This document shows, piece by piece, positions 1 to 6,451 of a DNA stretch of 8,500 nucleotides; the first letter of the stretch is position 1; the number at the start of each line of letters is the position of its first letter. The position numbers and the translations under genes are program-made. Origin of the DNA: an uncultured Burkholderiales bacterium (GTDB lineage: Bacteria > Pseudomonadota > Gammaproteobacteria > Burkholderiales > Burkholderiaceae_C); assembly GCA_903871865.1 (NCBI GenBank), contig CAIQIL010000513.1, positions 1 through 8,500 on the forward strand, in the 5' to 3' direction. The notes beneath the pieces are model-generated. The model saw only the letters and a program-made list of their open reading frames with translations, did not search any database and was not told the DNA's origin.

Positions 1-261
1 GACACCTTCTCCGGACCCTCAGTGCACCCTCTGAGCCTCATCGCTTGGGTGGCGCAGACCTTCCTCCAGCTGGTCCTGCTCTCCATCATCATCGTGGGCC
101 AGAACATCCAGGCGACCGGCTCCGACGCCCGGGCGAAGGCCACCTACGACGACGCCGCCGCCGTCCTCGAGGAGGCCAAGCAGATCCAGGTCCACCTGCA
201 AGCCCAGGACGACAAGATCGCCGCCATCCTGGCCCGCCTCGAGCGCCTCGCAAGCACCTGA
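1..261 (+). CDS. C-terminal part of a small DUF1003-like membrane protein (partial at left edge)
   Basis: The frame is open from base 1 to the TGA at 259-261, so the true start is probably outside the window; a GTG at 22 would be the first internal start. The product has a hydrophobic segment (about residues 5-25 counted from the [23 protein letters not shown]), then GQNIQ, then a charged helix rich in Ala, Glu and Gln ending in [13 protein letters not shown]. From memory, a membrane segment followed by (S/G)QN.Q and a long amphipathic helix is the pattern of DUF1003-type proteins and of a short actinobacterial relative. No catalytic role is known for these. Codon use (GTC, CTC, GAG) differs from the CTG/GTG-rich genes to the right, and the gene lies antisense to the terminal frame of the ABC transporter gene. 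Both points suggest that this end of the window has a different origin. Confidence 0.6.
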   Translation, partial: DTFSGPSVHPLSLIAWVAQTFLQLVLLSIIIVGQNIQATGSDARAKATYDDAAAVLEEAKQIQVHLQAQDDKIAAILARLERLAST

Positions 262-1286
262 GCCGCTCGCCGGGGGCCACGCCGGGGTCGGGCACGAGCG
301 GTGGCAGACTCTTGTGCCATGGAGCCGATCACCGATCCCACCGCCAAGGCTGCCGTCCTCGCTGACGACCGCGGCCACGTCTTCCACTCCTGGTCCGCCC
401 AGGCCACCCTGAACCCGCTGGCCATCGCCAGCGCCCAGGGGAGCTGGGGCACGGCCTGCAGCAGCCCGGGCACATCGACGCTGGCATCGGCAGCGTCGTA
501 GCTGAAGCTCAGGGCCTCGCCGCCCTCGGCCAGGCTCAGGCCCAGCGACAGCAGCCCCGAGGGCAAGGCGCCGAGGGGCTCGGGCAGGCTCAGGGTCAGC
601 TGCTTCTTGCCCAGCTTGCGCATCAGCTCGTCCTTGTCCTCGACCAGCAGCAACTCGCCCTGGCGGATGACGCCGATGCGGTCGGCCATCTCCTGAGCCT
701 CTTCGATGTAGTGCGTGGTCAGGATGATGGTCACGCCCGACTGCTGCAGGCGGCGCACCAGGGCCCACATGTCGCGGCGCAGGGCCACGTCCACGCCCGC
801 GGTCGGCTCGTCCAGGAAGAGCACGCGCGGCTCGTGCGACAGCGCCTTGGCGATCATCACCCGCCGCTTCATGCCGCCCGAGAGCGTCATGATCATGTTG
901 TCCTTCTTGTCCCACAGCGAGAGGTCGCGCAGCACCTGCTCGATCAGCGCCGGGTTCTTCGGCTTGCCGAACAGGCCGCGGCTGAAGCTCACGGTGTTCC
1001 AGACGGTCTCGAAGGCGTCGGTGGTGAGTTCCTGGGGCACCAGGCCGATCAGCGCGCGGCTGGCGCGGTAGTCCTGCACGGTGTCGAAGCCGCCCACCGA
1101 CACGCGCCCGGCGCTGGCCGTGACGATGCCGCAAACGATGCTGATGAGCGTGGTCTTGCCCGCCCCGTTGGGCCCCAGCAGGGCCAGGATTTCGCCCTGG
1201 CGGATGTGGAGGTTGACGCCCTTGAGCGCCTGGAAACCCGAGGCATAGGACTTGGACAGCCCTTCGATGGCGATGATGTTCTGCAT
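144..1286 (-). CDS. ABC-2 type exporter ATP-binding protein (YadG-like), C-terminus replaced
   Basis: This is the ATP-binding subunit of an ABC-2 family exporter, energising a membrane permease at the inner membrane; the substrate cannot be told. From the ATG at 1286 the order is Walker [10 protein letters not shown] (residues 38-46), Q-loop Gln85 (VPQE), signature LSGGM (135-139), Walker B VLFLDEP (155-161) and H-loop His192 ([15 protein letters not shown]). A regulatory tail runs to VPGLLQAV at 279. The family normally ends about 30 residues later with a motif like SLEEIF(V)xLV. Here residues 280-380 are translated foreign sequence ending at a stop at 144, so real homology covers about 450-1286 only. 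GGAG lies 3-4 bases upstream of the ATG. The usual downstream permease gene is absent, which fits a broken left end. It is transcribed divergently from the methyltransferase. Confidence 0.88.
   Translation of the reverse strand: MQNIIAIEGLSKSYASGFQALKGVNLHIRQGEILALLGPNGAGKTTLISIVCGIVTASAGRVSVGGFDTVQDYRASRALIGLVPQELTTDAFETVWNTVSFSRGLFGKPKNPALIEQVLRDLSLWDKKDNMIMTLSGGMKRRVMIAKALSHEPRVLFLDEPTAGVDVALRRDMWALVRRLQQSGVTIILTTHYIEEAQEMADRIGVIRQGELLLVEDKDELMRKLGKKQLTLSLPEPLGALPSGLLSLGLSLAEGGEALSFSYDAADASVDVPGLLQAVPQLPWALAMASGFRVAWADQEWKTWPRSSARTAALAVGSVIGSMAQESATARARPRRGPRRAAQVLARRSRRARMAAILSSWACRWTWICLASSRTAAASS
319..446 (+). pseudogene. N-terminal fragment of a class III (PLP-dependent) aminotransferase
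   Basis: An ATG at 319 opens a frame whose product contains [13 protein letters not shown], then [12 protein letters not shown]. This resembles the N-terminus of aspartate/omega aminotransferase family (class III) proteins, where a '(H)xFHxW(S)AQ' stretch is followed by 'PLxIxxAEGSYxWD' and then the body of the enzyme. After GSW (about base 446) the similarity stops, and the frame runs through unrelated sequence to a TAG at 499-501. None of the PLP-binding core, including the catalytic lysine, is present, so the fragment cannot be an enzyme. No clear Shine-Dalgarno sequence precedes the ATG; an in-frame GTG at 301 is an alternative start. The family call is from memory of the N-terminal pattern. 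A different PLP family cannot be excluded. Confidence 0.5.
437..452. other. Putative chimeric or recombination junction
   Basis: On the plus strand the aminotransferase-like reading ends near base 446. On the minus strand the ABC ATPase reading departs from its family at the codon around 447-452, where VPGLLQAV is followed by unrelated residues. The two breaks fall within a few bases of each other, which is expected if two unrelated molecules were joined here. The exact point is uncertain by about ten bases. The features do not show whether the join is biological or an assembly artefact. Confidence 0.55.
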
Positions 1287-1391
1287 GGACTCCGGTGCAG
1301 CGGGGATCGCCAGTCTGGCGGGAAACCCAGCATACCAGCGCGCTAGACTGGGCGCCCCGATGCACGGCCTTGTCGCCAAGGCGCCCACACC
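1287..1391. promoter_or_regulatory. Divergent promoter region with palindrome CGCCAGTCTGGCG
   Basis: These 105 bases separate the divergent ATPase and methyltransferase genes and must hold both promoters. Bases 1308-1320 form a perfect 13-bp palindrome (6-bp arms around one central base). Part of it, CCAGTCT (1310-1316), recurs inverted as AGACTGG (1345-1351). The second copy overlaps TAGACT (1344-1349), a 4-of-6 match to a -10 box for the plus-strand gene, although no convincing -35 precedes it. An operator read by a dimeric regulator is a reasonable inference; no regulator gene is next to it. Confidence 0.35.
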
Positions 1392-2003
1392 ATGTCCGGA
1401 CCCACGCCCGACTTCTGGCAAGAACGCTTCGACAAGCAGGAAACCCGCTGGGACCGCGGCGCCCCCAGCCCGCAGCTGCTGGCCTGGCTGGACAGCGGCG
1501 CGCTGCAGCCCTGCCGCATCGCCGTGCCGGGCTGCGGCAGCGGCTGGGAGGTGGCCGAACTGGCCCGCCGTGGCTTCGAGGTCATCGGCATCGACTACAC
1601 CGAGGCGGCGGTCGAGCGCTCGCGCGCGCTGCTGGCCTCGCAGCACCTGACGGCCCGCATCGAGCGCGCCGACGTGCTGGCCTGGCAGCCCGACGCACCG
1701 CTGGACGCCATCTACGAGCAAACCTGCCTGTGCGCCATCCACCCCGACCACTGGACGGCCTACGCCGCGCAACTGCAGCGCTGGTTGAAGCCCGGCGGCA
1801 CGCTGTTCGCGCTGTTCATGCAGATGGTGCGGCCCGGTGCCACGCAGGAAGGCCTGGTCGAAGGCCCGCCCTACCACTGCGACATCAACGCCATGCGCGC
1901 CCTCTTCCCCGCCACGCAGTGGGACTGGCCCAAGCCGCCCTATGCCCAGGTGCAGCACCCCAGCCTCTCGCACGAGCTGGTGGTGCCGCTGGTCAAGCGC
2001 TGA
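1392..2003 (+). CDS. TPMT-family SAM-dependent methyltransferase
   Basis: This is a 203-residue class I S-adenosylmethionine-dependent methyltransferase of the thiopurine methyltransferase type (TPMT, PF05724), probably cytosolic. Bacterial and plant members methylate small thiols, halides, thiopurines or chalcogen oxyanions; the substrate here cannot be predicted. The N-terminal [26 protein letters not shown] matches the family's lid region. SAM-binding motif I is VPGCGSGWE (residues 45-53). Asp68 in VIGIDYT should contact the ribose, and [14 protein letters not shown] (105-118) is the family's motif IV region. Length is normal for the family and the C-terminus ([10 protein letters not shown]) looks complete. 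The ATG at 1392 is preceded by a weak AAGG about 10 bases upstream; an earlier start would enter the divergent promoter region. It is apparently monocistronic, with the next gene 90 bases downstream. Confidence 0.85.
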   Translation: MSGPTPDFWQERFDKQETRWDRGAPSPQLLAWLDSGALQPCRIAVPGCGSGWEVAELARRGFEVIGIDYTEAAVERSRALLASQHLTARIERADVLAWQPDAPLDAIYEQTCLCAIHPDHWTAYAAQLQRWLKPGGTLFALFMQMVRPGATQEGLVEGPPYHCDINAMRALFPATQWDWPKPPYAQVQHPSLSHELVVPLVKR

Positions 2004-2028
2004 GGCTGCGCCCCCCGCTGTGCCTCTA

Positions 2029-2059
2029 GGGATGCCCAAACATCCCGCCCCTGGGCATC
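2029..2059 (+). other. Two overlapping, mutually exclusive hairpins between genes
   Basis: GGGATG (2029-2034) pairs with CATCCC (2041-2046) around a 6-base loop. The overlapping GATGCCC (2031-2037) pairs with GGGCATC (2053-2059) around a 15-base loop. Both cannot form at once. No T-run follows, so this is not a standard intrinsic terminator. It lies 25-55 bases after the methyltransferase stop and 34-64 bases before the next start. Confidence 0.35.
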
Positions 2060-2093
2060 ATGGCCGGCTCACCCACATGCACAGGAAGCCACC

Positions 2094-3005
2094 ATGCCCT
2101 TGACCGACGCCCAGCGCCAGGCCATCCGAGACGAAGAGCTCTTCCGCGACGAAGTGCGCCGTGAGCTGACGGCCCTGGGGGGCAAGAAAGCCCCGCCAGG
2201 CTTGCTGGCGCGCATCTCCAATTTTTTCGAGTCGAAGACGGGTTTCTGGCTGCTCACCACCGTGCTGGCGGGCGTCACGGCCACGGGCTTCACCGAACTG
2301 CGCAACTTCCTCAACCGCAAAGACATCGCCCAGCAGCAGGCGGCCGAGCGCTCGCGCACCGACATGGAGACCGTGCTCAAGCTCGGCCCCATGCTCACAG
2401 CCAAAGACACCGCCCAGATCGGCATGGCCATCATCTTGCTCAAATCGCTGATGGACAACGGCGGGGTGGACGACCGCATCGGCAAACCTGTAGCGAAATT
2501 GTTCGAGGACACATTGGCAAAGGGCCAGAGCTCAGATGCCACGCCGGCCGAGCGCTACGCGTCGAACACCATCGCATCCCTCGTGGACAGCACCCGCATC
2601 GACGCCATCCGACAGCCCGACACGGCCGACGCCAGCGCAGCCCCTGCGGCCGCTGCGCCCTCGCCACTGATGCAGGCCCTGGACAAGACCGCCCTGCCCG
2701 CCCGCGTGTACCTGCAAATCGGCCGGGAAACCGACCGCCCCGTGGCCACCGCGGCCCAGAAGGCCCTGCGCGATGCCGGCCTGATCGTGCCGGGCATCGA
2801 GCTGGTGGGCAAGCAGCGCGCACCGGCGCGCAACGACCTGCGCTACTGCGCCGACCGCGTGGACGCGGCCGTGCTGGCGCGCGTGCGCAGCGCCGTGGAC
2901 AGCGTCATCCAGCCCGCGCCGGTGGCCCTCACCTTGCCGGCCGCCATGTGCGCCAAGGTGCGCCACAACCACTTCGAGATCTGGTACGCGGTGCAGCCGA
3001 CCTGA
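2094..3005 (+). CDS. Hypothetical one-TM membrane protein with a soluble C-terminal domain
   Basis: This 303-residue protein of unknown function has a charged N-terminus (residues 1-45), one membrane segment (about 50-68, GFWLLTTVLAGVTATGFTEL), a helical middle (75-170) and a Ser/Ala/Pro-rich linker (about 175-195). A compact C-terminal domain (about 203-300) begins ARVYLQIGRETDRPVA and continues KALRDAGLIVPGIELVG, then NDLRYC, ending near HFEIWYAVQPT. From memory, a VYxQ(I/Y)..., LRxAGxxVPGIE..., (V/L)RYF..., RHFE(L/I)W pattern occurs at the C-terminus of various uncharacterised bacterial proteins; it has no function I can name. The start is well supported: AGGA at 2083-2086, seven bases before the ATG. 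The gene is convergent with the parE-linked gene, with 40 bases between their stops and no evident terminator hairpin with a T-run. Confidence 0.75.
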   Translation: MPLTDAQRQAIRDEELFRDEVRRELTALGGKKAPPGLLARISNFFESKTGFWLLTTVLAGVTATGFTELRNFLNRKDIAQQQAAERSRTDMETVLKLGPMLTAKDTAQIGMAIILLKSLMDNGGVDDRIGKPVAKLFEDTLAKGQSSDATPAERYASNTIASLVDSTRIDAIRQPDTADASAAPAAAAPSPLMQALDKTALPARVYLQIGRETDRPVATAAQKALRDAGLIVPGIELVGKQRAPARNDLRYCADRVDAAVLARVRSAVDSVIQPAPVALTLPAAMCAKVRHNHFEIWYAVQPT

Positions 3006-3045
3006 ACCCGACCTGTGCGCAGCGGCCCGCTCCGGACGCCCCGGT

Positions 3046-3471
3046 TCAGCAGGCCAGGGACGGCCGGGGCACGCCTGCATCGGGCAGCACCACCTCCAGG
3101 CCCTGTGCCTGCAGCGTCCACACCGTGCCCAGGGCCGTGCACAAGCTCAGCGTGAGCGGCCCGGCCAGCGTGCCCGGCAAGGCGAAAGCCACACGGGCCC
3201 GCCCCTCGCCCGCCACCCGAAGTTCGCTGTCGACCAAGCGGCCCCACAGGCCCTCGGGCGCGGGCTCGGCGCCCACCGCCGTGGCACCCAGCAAGCGCCA
3301 CACCACACCGGCCAGATAAACCGTGTCATCGCCCTGCCCGAAGCGCGGCGCCGCCTCGGGCCGCAGCTGGGCCACAGCGAAGGCCAGCACCAGCGCATCG
3401 CCCTCCCGGGTGATGCGGGCCAGCTCCGAGCCCGACAGGCTCATGCGCCACAGGGTCGGGGCGGTCGTCAC
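3046..3471 (-). CDS. Small hypothetical protein translationally coupled to parE
   Basis: The predicted 141-residue protein starts at a GTG (3471-3469) that overlaps the parE stop as GTGA, a typical translational-coupling junction. An in-frame ATG at 3444 (MSLSGSELARIT) is the alternative start. The sequence alternates short hydrophobic strands and Gly-rich turns (DALVLAFAVAQLRPEAAPRF, then DTVYLAGVVWRLL, then RVAFALPGTLAGPLTLSLCTAL), which suggests a small beta-rich fold. It has no signal peptide, no clear membrane helix and no catalytic motif I can recognise. Shared transcription with parE suggests co-expression with topoisomerase IV, but not that it is a subunit. In many Burkholderiales parC lies downstream of parE; here a convergent gene follows directly and parC is not in the window. 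Confidence 0.7.
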   Translation of the reverse strand: MTTAPTLWRMSLSGSELARITREGDALVLAFAVAQLRPEAAPRFGQGDDTVYLAGVVWRLLGATAVGAEPAPEGLWGRLVDSELRVAGEGRARVAFALPGTLAGPLTLSLCTALGTVWTLQAQGLEVVLPDAGVPRPSLAC

Positions 3472-5474
3472 ACGTCGATCTCGACCTCGTCGCCGTGCAA
3501 CTCCATCAGCTCGCGGCGCGAAGCGGCTTCGCCCTTGCCCATCAGCTTGTTGAAGGAGGTCTCGGTCAGGTCGAAACCCGGCTCGCCGTAGGCCACGGGC
3601 AGCAGGCGGCGGGTGTCGGGGTTCAGCGTGGTGTCCCACAGCTGCTCGGCGTTCATCTCGCCCAGGCCCTTGAAGCGGCTGATGCTCCAGGCGCCTTCGC
3701 GGCAGCCTTCCTTGCGCAGCTTGTCGAGGATGGCGGTGAGCTCGCCCTCGTCCAGCGCATAGAGCTTGGCCGCCGGCTTCTTGCCACGGGCCGGCGCGTC
3801 CACCCGGTACAGCGGCGGGCGGGCGATGTGGATGTGCCCGGCCTCGATCAGCTTGGGGAAGTGGCGGAAGAACAGCGTGAGCAGCAGCACCTGGATGTGC
3901 GAGCCGTCCACGTCGGCGTCCGACAGGATGCAGACCTTGCCGTAGCGCAGGCCGCTCAACTCGGGCGAGTCGTTCGGGCCGTGCGGGTCCACGCCGATGG
4001 CCACCGAGATGTCGTGGATCTCGTTGTTCTTGAACAGCAGGTCGCGCTCGACCTCCCAGGCGTTGAGCACCTTGCCGCGCAGGGGCAGGATGGCCTGCGT
4101 CTCCTTGTTGCGGCCCATCTTGGCGCTGCCGCCGGCCGAATCGCCCTCGACCAGGAACACTTCGTTGAGGCTGAGGTCGCGGCTTTCGCAATCGGTCAGC
4201 TTGCCGGGCAGTACGGCCACGCCGGAGCCCTTCTTCTTCTCGATCTTCTGGCCGGCGCGCTGGCGGGCCTGAGCCTGCTTGATGACCAGCTCGGCCAGCT
4301 TCTTGCCGTGGTCCACGTGCTGGTTGAGCCACAGCTCCAGCGCGGGCTTCACAAAGGTGCCGACCAGGCGCACGGCGTCGCGGCTGTTCAGGCGCTCTTT
4401 CGTCTGGCCCTGGAACTGCGGGTCCAGCACCTTGGCGCTCAGCACGAAGCTGGCGCGGCTGAAGACGTCGTCCGGCATCAGCTTGACGCCCTTGGGCGTG
4501 AGCGCGTGCATCTCGATGAAGCCCTTGATCGCCTGGAACAGGCCGTCTTTCAAGCCCGCCTCGTGCGTGCCGCCGGCCACCGTGGGGATGAGGTTGACGT
4601 AGCTCTCGCGCATGGGCGCGCCGTCTTCGGTGAAGGCCACGCACCAGGCGGCGCCCTCGCCTTCGGCGAAGTTCTCGCTCTCCGAGCTGCCGGCGTACTG
4701 CTCGCCTTCGAACAGCGGGATCACCGGCTCGGCGTTGAGCGACTGCGAGAGGTAATCGCGCAGGCCGCCCTTGTAGAGCCAGGTCAGCACCTCAGGCTCT
4801 TTGCCGGCTTTTTCGATGGTGAGCGTGATGGTCACGCCCGGCATCAGCACGGCCTTGCTGCGCAGCATGTGCACCAGCTCACCGCGGGGCAGATCGGCGC
4901 TCTCGAAGTACTTGGCGTCGGGCCACACGCGCACGGTGGTGCCCTGCTTGCGGTCGCCAGACGCGGCCGGCCGCACAGCCACCGGCTCGATGACGTCGCC
5001 ACCGCTGAAGGCCAGGGTGGCCACCTGCTTGTCGCGGCACACCGTGACTTGCAGGCGGGTGGACAGCGCGTTGGTCACACTCACGCCCACGCCGTGCAGG
5101 CCGCCCGAGAAGCTGTAGGCCCCGCCCGAGCCCTTGTCGAACTTGCCACCGGCGTGCAGGCGGGTGAAGACGATCTCCACCACGCTGACGCCTTCTTCCG
5201 GGTGCAGGCCGAAGGGGATGCCGCGGCCGTCGTCCTCCACGCTGATGGAGCCATCGGCGTGCAAGGTGAGGCCAATGCGCTTGCCGAAGCCTGCCAGGGC
5301 CTCGTCGGCGGCGTTGTCGATGACTTCCTGGACGATGTGCAGCGGGTTGTCCGTGCGGGTGTACATGCCCGGACGCTGCTTGACGGGCTCCAGGCCCTTG
5401 AGGACGCGGATGGAACCTTCGCCGTAAGCGGCCGAAGGTGCGGAAGAGGAAGCGGTGGGTGCGGGGGTGGCCAT
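3468..5474 (-). CDS. parE: DNA topoisomerase IV subunit B
   Basis: This 668-residue protein is the ATPase subunit of topoisomerase IV, which with ParC decatenates daughter chromosomes and removes supercoils. GHKL ATPase motifs are clear: EVIDNAADEA with Asn54 for Mg-ATP, DDGRGIP (81-87), and HAGGKF with a Gly-rich ATP lid (107-131). The TOPRIM domain has EGDSAGG (443-449), PLRGK (464-468) and the metal-binding DADVDG (519-524). The C-terminus has RFKGLGEMN (600-608). Length and the lack of a large GyrB-type insertion favour ParE over GyrB. The start is placed at ATG 5474 because conserved sequence (GSIRVLKGLEPVKQRPGMY) begins about 20 residues in. The frame stays open upstream into a repeat array, but that extension is repeat-derived. 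No good Shine-Dalgarno sequence precedes the ATG. The stop overlaps the next gene by GTGA. Confidence 0.96.
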   Translation of the reverse strand: MATPAPTASSSAPSAAYGEGSIRVLKGLEPVKQRPGMYTRTDNPLHIVQEVIDNAADEALAGFGKRIGLTLHADGSISVEDDGRGIPFGLHPEEGVSVVEIVFTRLHAGGKFDKGSGGAYSFSGGLHGVGVSVTNALSTRLQVTVCRDKQVATLAFSGGDVIEPVAVRPAASGDRKQGTTVRVWPDAKYFESADLPRGELVHMLRSKAVLMPGVTITLTIEKAGKEPEVLTWLYKGGLRDYLSQSLNAEPVIPLFEGEQYAGSSESENFAEGEGAAWCVAFTEDGAPMRESYVNLIPTVAGGTHEAGLKDGLFQAIKGFIEMHALTPKGVKLMPDDVFSRASFVLSAKVLDPQFQGQTKERLNSRDAVRLVGTFVKPALELWLNQHVDHGKKLAELVIKQAQARQRAGQKIEKKKGSGVAVLPGKLTDCESRDLSLNEVFLVEGDSAGGSAKMGRNKETQAILPLRGKVLNAWEVERDLLFKNNEIHDISVAIGVDPHGPNDSPELSGLRYGKVCILSDADVDGSHIQVLLLTLFFRHFPKLIEAGHIHIARPPLYRVDAPARGKKPAAKLYALDEGELTAILDKLRKEGCREGAWSISRFKGLGEMNAEQLWDTTLNPDTRRLLPVAYGEPGFDLTETSFNKLMGKGEAASRRELMELHGDEVEIDV

Positions 5475-5481
5475 GGGCGCG

Positions 5482-5487
5482 ATTCTA
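5482..5487 (-). promoter_or_regulatory. Possible -10 box of parE, giving a leaderless mRNA
   Basis: On the minus strand TAGAAT (5 of 6 matches to TATAAT) ends seven bases before the parE ATG. Transcription normally starts about that distance downstream of a -10, so the message would begin at or next to the start codon. The absence of a Shine-Dalgarno sequence fits this. No convincing -35 is seen at 16-18 bases, so a promoter farther upstream, across the repeat array, remains possible. Confidence 0.3.
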
Positions 5488-5510
5488 GTCAGCCTGCGCA
5501 CCGGGCCACT

Positions 5511-5758
5511 TGCCACTTGAAGCGGCACCGATGCCCCTTTTCGGGGCACGCGACGCGCTTTTCGCGACAACGGACTCGCTTTTTGCGACACAGCACGCGC
5601 TTTCCACGACAAGCGACGCGCTTTTTGCGACAGCGTTGCCGCAAAAAGCGGCAGTGGACTCGCTTTTCGCGACACACGACTCGCTTTTCACGACAACGGA
5701 CCCGCTTTTTGCGACATGGGTGCCCCTTTTGGGGGCACGGGTGCCGGTTTGAGCGGCA
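5511..5758. repeat. Twelve-unit array of 17-bp dyad-symmetric repeats at exact 21-bp period
   Basis: Units are centred at 5519, 5540, 5561, 5582, 5603, 5624, 5645, 5666, 5687, 5708, 5729 and 5750, each about 17 bp with a 4-bp variable linker. Two types occur. Type A (seven units) is close to ACTCGCTTTTTGCGACA. Type B (five units) begins TGCC and ends GGCA, for example TGCCCCTTTTCGGGGCA. The order is B B A A A A B A A A B B. Most units are short inverted repeats around a T4-5 centre. The unit at 5645 has AAAAA instead but keeps a perfect 6-bp stem (TGCCGC/GCGGCA). Arms differ between units yet mostly stay complementary (TCGC/GCGA, GCCCC/GGGGC, GCCGC/GCGGC), which argues for selection at DNA or RNA level rather than coding. 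A degenerate half-unit may follow near 5763-5770. It lies 37 bases upstream of the parE start. No spacers of CRISPR type are present. Confidence 0.85.
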
Positions 5759-6049
5759 ACGCTGCCGCGGCGTGCATGCGTGGCTTGTGTGGCAGAGGGT
5801 CAACCCGCGGAGGTACGGATGGAGGATGGATCGGGAGAGGGCAAGATGTTACAAAACGGGGGAGCGGTGCGGCTGGCGGGGTATGCCGGCGGGACAGCGA
5901 AAATCAGGTTGCCTGACGCGACCACCACAACGCCAATGAGAGATGGATGCGATGGGAATAAAGGTCTTGCGGGCGGCGACTGGGGGTGGCTTGGGGTGTT
6001 CGGGCCCACTGCGCTGGTGCGGTGGGTTGGTCTGATTGCAGTCAGGCGC
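5759..6049. other. Intergenic stretch without a convincing gene
   Basis: Between the repeat array and the vapC stop I see no recognisable gene. It contains a strong hairpin at its left edge (GCGGCA 5753-5758 with TGCCGC 5763-5768), a purine-rich stretch (about 5815-5845), and a GGAGGT (5809-5814) four bases before an ATG at 5819. The frame from that ATG runs antisense through vapC and vapB, encodes nothing I recognise, and is discounted. Promoters for parE could lie here, but none stands out. Confidence 0.5.
6005..6026 (-). terminator. Imperfect hairpin downstream of vapC
   Basis: Starting 24 bases beyond the vapC stop on the minus strand, these 22 bases fold into a 10-bp stem with a 2-base loop: CCCAC pairs with GTGGG at the base, and two wobble pairs sit higher in the stem. 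No T-run follows on the minus strand, so it is at best a weak or factor-assisted terminator, or an mRNA-stabilising end. Confidence 0.3.
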
Positions 6050-6451
6050 TCAGTTTTCCACCATTGCAGAACGCAACCCCAAATGCTCGACGAACGGATC
6101 AAAATCCCGGTCGCTGTAAAGCAGAGGCAAATCGTCCTCGATGCACCGAGTCGCGATGATCGTGTCAATGGTTTTGCGCATCGTCACGCCTTGCGCTCTC
6201 AAGTCCCGGTAGTTCCGCGCGGCCTGCAGGGCAATATCTTGCCCACCCAGCGTGATCACATCCAGAGAAGTCATCAGCCTTCTGGCCTGATTGAAGTCTT
6301 TCTCACGGCTGAAGCCTTGCAGCACTTCGGTCAGGATCAAATCTCCAACCGCGAGCGGTTCTGCGCTCAACAACGAATCCAACCGTTCGGTCTGCGGCGT
6401 CACCACGCCACGGAAGAAGTCGATCCAAACACTGGAGTCCACCACAATCAC
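6050..6451 (-). CDS. vapC: VapC-type PIN-domain toxin ribonuclease
   Basis: This 133-residue PIN-domain protein is the toxin of a type II toxin-antitoxin pair. VapC toxins are Mg-dependent endoribonucleases, typically cutting tRNA or rRNA, held inactive by VapB. The acidic residues of the PIN active site are in place: Asp5 (MIVVDSSVWIDFF), Glu42 (LILTEVLQGF), Asp96 (KTIDTIIATRCIE) and Asp114/Asp116 (LLYSDRDFDPF). Length is typical and no residue expected for activity is missing, so it should be functional. It starts at a GTG (6451-6449) overlapping the vapB stop as GTGA, which gives coupled translation. The cellular target cannot be read from the sequence. The gene and its partner look less GC-rich than flanking genes (judged by eye), consistent with acquisition by transfer. 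Confidence 0.93.
   Translation of the reverse strand: MIVVDSSVWIDFFRGVVTPQTERLDSLLSAEPLAVGDLILTEVLQGFSREKDFNQARRLMTSLDVITLGGQDIALQAARNYRDLRAQGVTMRKTIDTIIATRCIEDDLPLLYSDRDFDPFVEHLGLRSAMVEN

Noticed and set aside
3006..3045. Bidirectional terminator between the convergent genes
   Set aside because: The 40 bases are GC-rich but I found no stable stem followed by a T-run on either strand.
5475..5675. Upstream extension of parE by 67 codons into the array
   Set aside because: The extension is the repeat array read in frame (SQKA, SRKA units), unlike any ParE N-terminus; the ATG at 5474 fits the family.
5510..5752. Heptad-repeat protein (DSLFATx units) encoded by the repeat array
   Set aside because: A 21-bp period makes repeats of seven residues in all six frames, and several of them are open. 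The dyad symmetry and compensating arm changes fit a DNA or RNA element better. There is only a TTG start and no ribosome-binding site.
5511..5758. CRISPR array
   Set aside because: Linkers are only 4 bp, units vary and are palindromic, and there are no cas genes.
5511..5758. Plasmid iteron origin
   Set aside because: The 21-bp period is iteron-like, but there is no replication initiator gene or AT-rich region beside it, and the context is a core chromosomal gene.
3495..5939. Very long plus-strand open frame (over 800 codons) antisense to parE
   Set aside because: It is a mirror of the GC-rich ParE codon pattern: low-complexity His, Leu, Ala and Gln composition and no family, while the minus strand encodes an unambiguous ParE.
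5930..6049. A second attC site after vapC that would define a complete cassette
   Set aside because: A GCCTGAC on the minus strand just past the vapC stop resembles an R'' box with one mismatch, but no L box at the right spacing and no GTTRRRY partner could be found.
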